Assembly: GCA_019409045.1 (NCBI GenBank)
Contig: DXVG01000148.1
Location: 1-5,250 of the forward strand
From: Clostridiales bacterium
Lineage (GTDB): Bacteria > Bacillota > Clostridia > Christensenellales > Aristaeellaceae
DNA length: 5,250 nucleotides
Reading direction: 5' to 3'
Each line of letters begins with the position of its first letter. The stretch's first letter is position 1. Below the pieces are notes generated by a model. The model saw only the letters and a list, made by a program, of their open reading frames with translations. It made no database searches and had not been told where the DNA came from. The translations under genes were made by a program, and so were the position numbers. Shown one piece after another: positions 1-5,222 of this stretch.

Positions 1-2
1 CT

Positions 3-65
3 CCCTTGTTTGCAGGCTCGCTTCCTTGGCTTGCGGGCTTTCTCAACGCCCTGGCCGTCTGTTGA
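3..65 (+). CDS. possible C-terminal tail of a gene entering from the left (partial)
   Basis: One plus-strand frame stays open from the window edge to a TGA at 63-65 and would encode about 20 residues, mostly hydrophobic (ending LAGFLNALAVC). The only support for a real gene is its position: the stop is followed within 20 bases by an intrinsic terminator pointing the same way (82-112), as expected at the end of a plus-strand transcript. The piece is too short to assign a family. Another frame of this stretch also stays open, so the reading frame is a guess. It could equally be non-coding. Confidence 0.25.
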   Translation, partial: PLFAGSLPWLAGFLNALAVC

Positions 66-76
66 CTTTGTCAACA
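60..76. repeat. perfect 7-bp inverted repeat with 3-bp spacer
   Basis: The sequence TGTTGAC-TTT-GTCAACA is a perfect palindrome with a 3-base centre. It lies between the cysS stop on the minus strand and the left edge. Neither strand has a T-run directly after it, so it is not a standard intrinsic terminator. It could be an operator-like site or a small hairpin in a 3' untranslated region. It overlaps the TGA at 63-65 of the possible left-hand reading frame. Confidence 0.5.
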
Positions 77-81
77 TACTG

Positions 82-112
82 CGGCGCGACCGCAATGGCC
101 GCGCCGTTTTTT
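82..112 (+). terminator. intrinsic terminator, plus orientation
   Basis: CGGCGCG (82-88) pairs perfectly with CGCGCCG (100-106). Two further G-C pairs lie inside (90-91 with 97-98) after one mismatch, leaving a five-base loop. Six T residues follow at 107-112. The T-run is only on the plus strand. It therefore ends a transcript coming from the left of the window, and the convergent cysS message would read through the hairpin without a U-tract. Confidence 0.75.
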
Positions 113-122
113 GTATCCTTGC

Positions 123-1520
123 TTACGCCTTTTTGACCTTGGGGCCCTTGGGCGTGTCCTCGATGACATAGCCCATCTTCAGCACCTCGTCGCGCAGGCG
201 GTCGGCCTCGGCGAAGTTTTTGGCCTTCTTGGCCTCCACGCGCGCCTCGACCAGCTCCTTGACCTCCGCGGGGGTCGCGTCGTACTCCTTGCGCAAAAGC
301 CCCAGGACGTCCGTCATCGTCGCAAGCGCCCTGAGGCCGGCGTCGATGGCCTCGACGGCGCTGTCGGCCGTGAGCGATGTGTTCATGTCGCGCACATGCT
401 CGAAGATGGCCGCCAGCGCATCCGCGGTGTTCAAATCGTCCGACATGGCGGCGTCAAAGGCCTCGACCGCCCTGTCGCAGCGGGCGACGAATGCCTTCTC
501 CTCCTCGTTGAGCGCACGCTCGGGGGCGTGCTCGCGGTTGAACAGCGCGGTGTTGCGCGCGGTGTAGATGCGCTCGAGCGAGTTGGTGGCCTGCACGATG
601 AGGTCGCGCGAGAAGTTGATGGGGCTGCGATAGTGCGCCGAGAGCATGAACAGGCGCACGGCCTCCGGGTCGTACTGGGAGATGATGTCGCGTACCATGA
701 AGAAGTTGCCCGCGGACTTGGACATCTTGCGGTTGTCCACATTGATGTGGCCGTTGTGCATCCAGTACTTTGCAAACGGCTTGCCCGTCGCGCCCTCGGA
801 CTGGGCGATCTCGTTTTCGTGGTGCGGGAAGATCAGGTCCACGCCGCCGCAGTGTATGTCGAACGTCTCGCCGAGGTACTTCATGCTCATCGCGGAGCAC
901 TCTATGTGCCAGCCGGGCCGACCCTTGCCCCACGGGCTGTTCCAGGCGGGCTCGCCGGGCTTCTGCGCCTTCCAGAGCGCGAAGTCCATCGGGTGGCGCT
1001 TGATATCGCCCACCTCCACGCGCGCGCCGCTCTCGAGGTCGTCCAGGTTCTGGCCGGAGAGCTTGCCGTAGTTGACGCGGTAGGCCTGGGTGTCGAAGTA
1101 CACGTCGCCGTCGACCTCGTAGGCGAGGCCCTTAGCCTCCAGCTTTTTGATCAGCGCGATGATCTCGCCGATGTGCTTGGTCGCGCGCGGATGCACGTCC
1201 GCCTTCATCACGCCCAGCGCCTCCGCGTCCTTGAAGTACTCGGCGATGTACTTCTCCGCGATGGCCTCCACGGTGGTGTTTTCCTCGTTGGCGCGGCGGA
1301 TCATCTTGTCGTCGATGTCTGTGAAGTTCTGCACAAAGGTTACATCGTAACCCATGTGCTTGAGAAAGCGGCGCAGCGTGTCAAAGATGATGAACGGCCG
1401 CGCGTTGCCGATGTGAAAATAGTTGTACACCGTCGGTCCACAGGCATAGATGCCCACCTTGCCCTCGTGTACGGGCACCAATTCCTCCTTGCGGCGCGAC
1501 ATGGTGTTGAAGATCTGCAT
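123..1520 (-). CDS. cysS: cysteinyl-tRNA synthetase
   Basis: Class I aminoacyl-tRNA synthetase that attaches cysteine to tRNA-Cys in the cytoplasm using ATP. The 465-residue protein has the usual family length and full architecture. The nucleotide-binding HIGN signature (HIGH motif variant) is at residues 36-39 within YNYFHIGNARP, and KMSKS is at 265-269. The zinc site typical of bacterial CysRS is intact: Cys27, Cys208, His233 and Glu237, with the GWHIECSAMS and FPHHENEIAQSE blocks. The C-terminal part is the helical anticodon-binding region. The ATG at 1518-1520 is chosen over an in-frame ATG 25 codons upstream because a GGAGGG ribosome binding site (1527-1532) sits 6 bases before it. The longer version would also run through the T-box terminator. 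Expression is controlled by the T-box leader directly upstream. No terminator with a U-tract is seen after the stop. Confidence 0.98.
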   Translation of the reverse strand: MQIFNTMSRRKEELVPVHEGKVGIYACGPTVYNYFHIGNARPFIIFDTLRRFLKHMGYDVTFVQNFTDIDDKMIRRANEENTTVEAIAEKYIAEYFKDAEALGVMKADVHPRATKHIGEIIALIKKLEAKGLAYEVDGDVYFDTQAYRVNYGKLSGQNLDDLESGARVEVGDIKRHPMDFALWKAQKPGEPAWNSPWGKGRPGWHIECSAMSMKYLGETFDIHCGGVDLIFPHHENEIAQSEGATGKPFAKYWMHNGHINVDNRKMSKSAGNFFMVRDIISQYDPEAVRLFMLSAHYRSPINFSRDLIVQATNSLERIYTARNTALFNREHAPERALNEEEKAFVARCDRAVEAFDAAMSDDLNTADALAAIFEHVRDMNTSLTADSAVEAIDAGLRALATMTDVLGLLRKEYDATPAEVKELVEARVEAKKAKNFAEADRLRDEVLKMGYVIEDTPKGPKVKKA

Positions 1521-1526
1521 ACCGTT

Positions 1527-1532
1527 CCCTCC
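1527..1532 (-). promoter_or_regulatory. ribosome binding site that fixes the cysS start
   Basis: Read on the minus strand, GGAGGG lies 6 bases before the ATG at 1520. It lies just beyond the T-box terminator, so it is transcribed only when antitermination occurs. It rules out the ATG at 1595, which lies inside the leader RNA. Confidence 0.85.
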
Positions 1533-1545
1533 GTTTCCAATAGAT

Positions 1546-1580
1546 AAAAAGCGGCCGCGCCTCGACAGAGGCGTGGCCGC
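1546..1580 (-). terminator. T-box regulated intrinsic terminator of the cysS leader
   Basis: On the minus strand GCGGCC (1580-1575) pairs with GGCCGC (1556-1551), and CGCCTC (1573-1568) pairs with GAGGCG (1563-1558). One A-C mismatch separates the two helices, the loop is TGTC, and TTTTT follows (1550-1546). The 5' arm overlaps the 3' half of the T-box antiterminator, so the two structures exclude each other. This is the off state when tRNA-Cys is charged. Confidence 0.93.
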
Positions 1581-1755
1581 GGTTCCACTCTGCATTTCGC
1601 TCTTGGCCGTAACGTGGCTGGCGTCCGCGCCTACTGCGTTCAGCGCGGAAACTCACGGGCGCACACTTGGGCGAACTGCGTCCCGGCGGCTTACAGCCGA
1701 CGACCGCCGGTCTCTTCGACGCATGGGATCGCTTACTCCTCCCGATCATCGTCTT
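1546..1755 (-). ncRNA. T-box riboswitch leader sensing tRNA-Cys
   Basis: This is a cis-acting leader that reads the charging state of tRNA-Cys and controls transcription of cysS by antitermination. On the minus strand, stem I starts with a GATGAT/GTGAG kink-turn pair flanking CGGG (1744-1741) with CCCG (1659-1656). The 5' side of the specifier loop has AGTA. The distal helix TGCGTC/GACGCA leads to CCGGCGG/CCGCCGG (1710-1704 and partner). The 3' side of the specifier loop has TGC (1663-1661), a Cys codon, followed by a purine. A 7-bp hairpin (1649-1643 with 1630-1624) is a stem II or III candidate. The T-box AGAGTGGAACCGCG (1591-1578) contains TGGA (1587-1584), which would pair with UCCA of a tRNA whose discriminator base is U, as in tRNA-Cys. 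CAGAG (1592-1588) pairs with CTCTG (1570-1566) to form the antiterminator. The 5' end is estimated from the promoter; I folded the RNA by eye. Confidence 0.95.
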
Positions 1756-1761
1756 GCGGAT

Positions 1762-1790
1762 ATTATACGCGAAGCGCGGCCCCGCGTCAA
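1762..1790 (-). promoter_or_regulatory. sigma-A-type promoter of the cysS T-box transcript
   Basis: On the minus strand the -35 box is TTGACG (1790-1785), the spacer is exactly 17 bases, and the -10 box is a perfect TATAAT (1767-1762). Transcription would start near 1755, just before the T-box stem I. The -35 box begins only 14 bases after the stop codon of the upstream gene, so cysS has its own promoter despite the tight packing. Confidence 0.9.
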
Positions 1791-1804
1791 GCCTATTTTT
1801 TCAC

Positions 1805-2764
1805 CTACATGCTCCGGGCCGTCTCGACCACGACGCGTATGCGCGCGTTGTCCAGGTCCGTGGGCAGCGTGCAGTCCGCGCCGATGATAAAGCCCGTGCG
1901 GCCAAAGTCCTCGATGACGCGGCGCGTGGCGGCCTTCAGCTCCTCGATGGGACCCTCCACCAGTATGCCCGCGCGGTTTTGCAGCCCGCCCATGATGGTC
2001 TTGCCGGGGAACAGCTCCCTCCCCTTTTCCAGCGGGCAGGGCGCTTCGTAGACGCCCCAGTTGACCACGTCCGCGTGCGGCGCGTAGTCCGCATAGCGGG
2101 AAAGCTCCAGGTTCTCCTTGCAGATGTGCAAAAAGGCGTAGCCGCCCGCGTCGCGGATGGCGTCCAGTATCTGCAAGTCCAGCGGCTTGACCAGCGCCTC
2201 GAATTCCTCGTCGGTAAAGTAGTGCTTCTCCCCGCCCAGCGCGGCGTAGAACACGGAATCCAGCCCGAGCTCCACATACTTGCGCGCAAGCAGCGTCATG
2301 CCGTCGGCGATGCGGCGGAAGGCGTCCATGACCGGCTGCCTGTTCTCGCGCAGGTGCTCGCACATCAGCCTGCGCGTGCCCTCATAGCCGTACACGGCCT
2401 CGATGGGATGGATGGAGGAGGCCACCGCGCCGTGGAGCGTACCCATGGTAAAGCGCGTGTGGTCGCACCTTTCCAGTATGCGCTCGACCAGCTCGATCTG
2501 GCGGAGCATGAAATCGTCCTTCAGCGAGGGCGTGCGAATGCACTTCCAGTCGTCGGCGGTGCGTATCTGGCCCATGTTGGGCACGAGGTTTTCGTTCATG
2601 ATCTTGAGTATATCCGTATCCGTGCGCTCAAAAAATTCCAGATGCGCCTGCGCCGCGGGCTCGCCGCTGCCCAGCCCCGGCCGGAAGTGGTAGGAAAAGC
2701 AGGAGGGTATGCCGTCCACGGCCTCGCGGCGGATGGCGGCGACGACGCGCTGTTTGCAGTTCAT
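1805..2764 (-). CDS. uroporphyrinogen decarboxylase superfamily protein, methyltransferase-like
   Basis: The 319-residue protein has the fold signature of the URO-D superfamily, which includes HemE and the zinc methyltransferases MtaA/MtbA that move methyl groups from corrinoid proteins. It is not HemE: the substrate-binding MRQAGR block near the N-terminus is absent (IPSCFSYHFRPG occupies that region). It does keep the His-x-Cys...Cys arrangement of the zinc methyltransferases, with His213 and Cys215 in FLHICKEN and Cys298 in GADCTLP. A YAPHADVVNWGVYE stretch and PGKTIMGGLQNR are typical of this branch. The ATG at 2764 is chosen because AAAGGAG (2778-2772) lies 7 bases upstream. An in-frame ATG at 2848 would include the promoter itself. 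No corrinoid protein, methyltransferase 1 or CoM-type partner gene is seen nearby, so substrate and role are unknown. It lies on the same strand as cysS, with no terminator between them. Confidence 0.85.
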   Translation of the reverse strand: MNCKQRVVAAIRREAVDGIPSCFSYHFRPGLGSGEPAAQAHLEFFERTDTDILKIMNENLVPNMGQIRTADDWKCIRTPSLKDDFMLRQIELVERILERCDHTRFTMGTLHGAVASSIHPIEAVYGYEGTRRLMCEHLRENRQPVMDAFRRIADGMTLLARKYVELGLDSVFYAALGGEKHYFTDEEFEALVKPLDLQILDAIRDAGGYAFLHICKENLELSRYADYAPHADVVNWGVYEAPCPLEKGRELFPGKTIMGGLQNRAGILVEGPIEELKAATRRVIEDFGRTGFIIGADCTLPTDLDNARIRVVVETARSM

Positions 2765-2784
2765 GCGAACGCTCCTTTCGTTAT

Positions 2785-2816
2785 CGGGGGCCGGCGGTCG
2801 CTCCGCCTCGCCCCCG
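2785..2816 (-). other. strong hairpin at the 5' end of the URO-D-family mRNA
   Basis: On the minus strand CGGGGG (2816-2811) pairs with CCCCCG (2790-2785), and inside it GGCGG (2807-2803) pairs with CCGCC (2797-2793) around an AGCGA loop. The expected transcription start (about 2812-2814) falls in the outer 5' arm, so the RNA would begin with the G-run and fold at once. It has no T-run and ends only a few bases before the ribosome binding site. A role in mRNA stability or translation is possible; none is proven. Confidence 0.6.
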
Positions 2817-2818
2817 CT

Positions 2819-2848
2819 ATTATAGCAAACCCGTTTTCCCGCTGTCAA
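2819..2848 (-). promoter_or_regulatory. consensus sigma-A-type promoter of the URO-D-family gene
   Basis: On the minus strand a perfect -35 TTGACA (2848-2843) is followed by an 18-base spacer and a perfect -10 TATAAT (2824-2819). This is the closest match to consensus in the window and predicts strong basal transcription. The start site would be near 2812, about 50 bases before the ATG. Confidence 0.88.
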
Positions 2849-2914
2849 GGGGGGCGATCGGCGCGATTTTCCTGTCCTTTTTGTGCGCGAGTGCTTCCAT
2901 TCTTCACAATTATC

Positions 2915-2923
2915 TGATAGAAT
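2915..2923 (+). promoter_or_regulatory. probable extended -10 promoter of the exonuclease III gene
   Basis: TG-A-TAGAAT at 2915-2923 fits an extended -10 element with one mismatch to TATAAT. No good -35 is seen at the right spacing, which is tolerated by extended -10 promoters. Transcription would start around 2930, giving a very short leader that still contains the GGAGG at 2935-2939. It is divergent from the URO-D-family promoter, with about 95 bases between the two -10 boxes. Confidence 0.55.
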
Positions 2924-2946
2924 ACTGACATGTGGGAGGGAAATGA

Positions 2947-3699
2947 ATGCGGCTCATATCCTGGAACGTAAACGGCTTGCGCGCCTGCATCAAAAAGGGC
3001 TTTGTCGAAAGCGTCGAATCGCTGGACGCGGACGTGATCTGCCTGCAAGAGGTCAAGATGCAGCAGGGGCAGTGCGAGGTGGAGCTGCCCGGATATTCGA
3101 TGCTCCTCAACCCCGCCGAGAAAAAGGGCTATTCCGGCACGGCGGTGTTCTTTCGCGTGCCGATGCTCGGGCACAGCTTCGGCATCGGGCTCGAGGAGCA
3201 CGACCACGAGGGGCGCGTCATCACCTGCGAGTTTGAGGACTTCTACCTGGTGTGCTGCTACACGCCCAATTCGCAGGACGAGCTCAGAAGGCTCGAATAT
3301 CGCATGCGCTGGGAGGACGACTTTCGCGCCTACCTCAAGGCGCTGGACGCGAAAAAGCCGGTGGTGCTCTGCGGCGACCTGAACGTCGCGCATCAGGAGA
3401 TCGACCTGAAAAACCCCAAGACCAACCGGCGCAACGCGGGCTTTACCGACGAGGAGCGCGGCCGGTTTTCGGCGCTTCTGGAGGCGGGCTTCATCGACAG
3501 CTTCCGGTACTTTTACCCCGACCTGACCGGCGCGTACAGCTGGTGGAGCTACATCGGCGGCGCGCGCTCGCGCAACGCGGGGTGGCGGATCGACTACTTC
3601 GTGGTCAGCCAAAAGCTGGAGGGGCGCATGGAAAGCGCCGCCATACACCCGCAGATCATGGGAAGCGACCACTGCCCGGTCGAGCTCGTGCTCAAATAA
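2947..3699 (+). CDS. xth: exodeoxyribonuclease III (AP endonuclease, ExoA/Xth family)
   Basis: Enzyme of base excision repair that cuts the backbone at abasic sites and removes 3' blocking groups; it belongs to the Mg-dependent endonuclease/exonuclease/phosphatase superfamily. At 250 residues it is full length for the ExoA branch. The active-site set is present in order: Asn7 (WNVNGLRA), Glu35 (CLQEVK), Tyr105 (YTPNSQ), Asp144 and Asn146 (GDLNVAH), Asp216 (WRIDYF), and the Asp241-His242 pair (SDHCPV). The family blocks KTNRRNAGFTDEER and AYSWWSY are also there. The ATG at 2947 is 7 bases after GGAGG (2935-2939); another ATG at 2943 is in a different frame. Its own promoter lies upstream. Only 31 bases without a terminator separate it from the xpaC-like gene, so the two may be co-transcribed. 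Confidence 0.97.
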   Translation: MRLISWNVNGLRACIKKGFVESVESLDADVICLQEVKMQQGQCEVELPGYSMLLNPAEKKGYSGTAVFFRVPMLGHSFGIGLEEHDHEGRVITCEFEDFYLVCCYTPNSQDELRRLEYRMRWEDDFRAYLKALDAKKPVVLCGDLNVAHQEIDLKNPKTNRRNAGFTDEERGRFSALLEAGFIDSFRYFYPDLTGAYSWWSYIGGARSRNAGWRIDYFVVSQKLEGRMESAAIHPQIMGSDHCPVELVLK

Positions 3700-3717
3700 G
3701 AATACCTGACGCGCAAT

Positions 3718-3723
3718 GGGAGG
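3718..3723 (+). promoter_or_regulatory. ribosome binding site that fixes a GTG start for the xpaC-like gene
   Basis: GGGAGG ends 7 bases before the GTG at 3731. The in-frame ATG at 3716 overlaps this site and has nothing resembling a ribosome binding site before it, so the GTG is the better start and removes five residues. Confidence 0.8.
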
Positions 3724-3730
3724 TGTGCAA

Positions 3731-4387
3731 GTGAAAACCGTGAAGGTCAAATCGGCAATCCCGCTGTACCTGGCGGCGCTTGTGTGGATACTGTTCGGAC
3801 TGTTTTCGCAGATCTACAGGCTGATCTTTATCGTCATCGCCGCGTGCGTTTCCATCGCGGTGTATATGGTCTCCAGCGTGTTCTTCCCCGGCCGGACGAT
3901 AGAGGAGGAGAAAAAGCCTGAGAGCGGCGTGGCCGAGGTGGATCGCCAGATCGCCGAGGGGCTTCGCGCGCTGCGCAGCCTGCGCGAGGCCGACGCCGCC
4001 ATTGAGGATGTGGAAGTCTCCGCGCGCATCAAGCGCATGACCGACGCGGGCGAGCAGATCTTCGCCGCGCTGGAAAAGGAGCCTGCCCGCGTAAGCGAGG
4101 TGCGCAAGTTCATGAATTACTACCTGCCCACCGCGGACAAGCTGCTCACGCACTACCGCGAGCTGCAAAAGACCGGCGCGAGCGGCGAAAACGTGCGCGG
4201 CGCGATGCGCAGCGTGGAAAACAGCCTTGGGATGATCGCAACAGCGTTTGAAAAGCAGCTCGACAGCCTGTACCGGCACGAGGCGCTGGACATTCAGACC
4301 GACATAGACGTTCTGGAGACGATGCTCGCCGCGGACGGCCTGCGCGCCGAGGACGGAAAGAAAGAGGAGGAAACCACCCATGTCTGA
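3731..4387 (+). CDS. xpaC: XpaC-like membrane-anchored protein (5-bromo-4-chloroindolyl phosphate hydrolysis family)
   Basis: From the GTG start the protein has 218 residues. Two hydrophobic segments (about 10-26 and 31-52) sit close together at the N-terminus and would form a membrane hairpin. The rest is a charged, mostly helical cytoplasmic domain, consistent with coiled coil. The block RKFMNYYLPTADKLLTHY (125-142) is the recognisable XpaC signature, and LDIQTDIDVLETML (186-199) matches the family's C-terminal helix. The family is named for a Bacillus protein linked to X-phosphate hydrolysis, but no catalytic residues are established and a true phosphatase activity is doubtful. The stop codon overlaps the telA start by 8 nt, implying translational coupling. 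XpaC and TelA homologues are commonly neighbours in Firmicutes, which supports both assignments and suggests they act together at the membrane. Confidence 0.85.
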   Translation: MKTVKVKSAIPLYLAALVWILFGLFSQIYRLIFIVIAACVSIAVYMVSSVFFPGRTIEEEKKPESGVAEVDRQIAEGLRALRSLREADAAIEDVEVSARIKRMTDAGEQIFAALEKEPARVSEVRKFMNYYLPTADKLLTHYRELQKTGASGENVRGAMRSVENSLGMIATAFEKQLDSLYRHEALDIQTDIDVLETMLAADGLRAEDGKKEEETTHV

Positions 4388-5222
4388 GGTCAAGCTCACG
4401 CTCAACCCCACGACCGAGACAAGCACGACCCCCGTCGCCGAAGTCGCCGCCGCCCCCGAGGTCCCCGCCGTCGTCGAGGCGCCCGAGGTTCCCGCCGAGG
4501 TGGAGTTCACCCCCGAGGAGCAGGCGCAGATCGACGAGTTCTCCGCCAAGATCGACGTCACCGACACCAATCTGGTGTTCTCCTACGGCGCGAGCGCGCA
4601 GCAGGGCATCGCGGAGTTTTCCGATACGGCGCTCAAGAACGTGAAGACCAAGGACCTGGACGAGGTCGGCGACATGATCGCGCAGCTCGTCACGGAGCTG
4701 AAGGGCTTTTCCTCGGACGAGGAGGAGGGCAAGGGCATCTTCGGCTGGTTCAAGCGCCAGACCAACAAGCTGGAGCTTCTCAAGACGCGCTACGACGAGG
4801 CCGAGGTCAACGTCAACAAGATCATCGAGGGGCTTGAGGCGCATCAGGTGCAGCTTTTGAAGGATATCGCCATGCTCGACAGGCTCTACGAGCAGAACCT
4901 GACCTACTTCAAGGAGCTGTCGATGTACATCGCCGCGGGCAAGAAGCGGCTCGAGCAGGTGCGTGAGACGGACGTAAAGGAGGCCTACGCCAAGGCCGAG
5001 AAGAGCGGGCTGCCCGAGGACGCGCAGGCCGCCAAGGACCTCAACGACAAGTGCGAGCGGTTTGAAAAGAAGCTGTACGACCTGCAGCTCACGCGCAACA
5101 TATCCATTCAGATGGCGCCGCAGATTCGGCTGATACAGTCCAGCAACCAGATCATGGCCGAAAAGATACAGACCTCGCTGAACAACACCATCCCCCTGTG
5201 GAAGAGCCAGATGGTGCTCGCC
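4380..5222 (+). CDS. telA: TelA-family toxic anion resistance protein, 3' end missing
   Basis: TelA/KlaA family members are cytoplasmic helical proteins associated with tellurite and cell-envelope antimicrobial resistance; their biochemical activity is unknown. About 281 native residues are present, against roughly 350-400 for the family, so the C-terminus is missing. Recognisable blocks are IFGWFKRQTNKLELLKTRYDE region (120-140), LLKDIAMLDRLYEQNLTYFKEL region (159-180), LYIAAGK-like MYIAAGKKRLE (182-192) and NNTIPLWKSQMVLAL (268-282), all typical of TelA. The first 43 residues are a Pro/Ala/Glu/Val-rich, probably disordered extension. The ATG at 4380 lies 9 bases after AGGAGG (4365-4370) and overlaps the xpaC stop. 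The apparent stop at 5241-5243 and the last residues (SLIHI) are encoded by adapter DNA. The true gene continues beyond the contig. Confidence 0.95.
4452..4505 (+). repeat. two tandem 27-bp units in the TelA N-terminal extension
   Basis: Codons 25-33 and 34-42 of telA encode APEVPAVVE and APEVPAEVE, a direct tandem duplication that differs at one residue and at a few bases. It makes up much of the low-complexity acidic/proline-rich N-terminal tail. Such units can change in copy number by slippage. The tail is not part of the conserved TelA core. Confidence 0.75.

Noticed and set aside
111..1547. Long plus-strand open frame (478 codons) antisense to cysS
   Set aside because: It runs opposite a fully motif-supported cysS, has no recognisable family, and is rich in Val, Leu, Arg, His and Asp as expected for antisense translation of GC-rich coding DNA. 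No ribosome binding site is seen at its start.
1521..1595. N-terminal extension of CysS by 25 residues to an ATG at 1595
   Set aside because: The extension overlaps the T-box antiterminator and terminator, and the shorter form matches known CysS N-termini (MQIFNTMSRRKEE) and has the ribosome binding site.
1805..2764. Naming this gene hemE
   Set aside because: The HemE N-terminal MRQAGR motif is missing, the zinc-site residues of the methyltransferase branch are present, and no other heme synthesis gene is nearby.
2765..2848. N-terminal extension of the URO-D-family protein to an ATG at 2848
   Set aside because: The added codons would cover the -35 and -10 boxes and the 5' hairpin, and the ATG at 2764 has a well-placed ribosome binding site.
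1667..2917. Long plus-strand open frame (416 codons) across the cysS promoter and antisense to the URO-D-family gene
   Set aside because: It is antisense to a gene with clear family motifs and also crosses the promoters and T-box leader. It has no recognisable domain, so it is a GC-rich shadow frame.
2845..3750. Minus-strand open frame of 301 codons antisense to exonuclease III
   Set aside because: The plus strand holds a complete exonuclease III with every active-site residue. The antisense frame has no recognisable motif.
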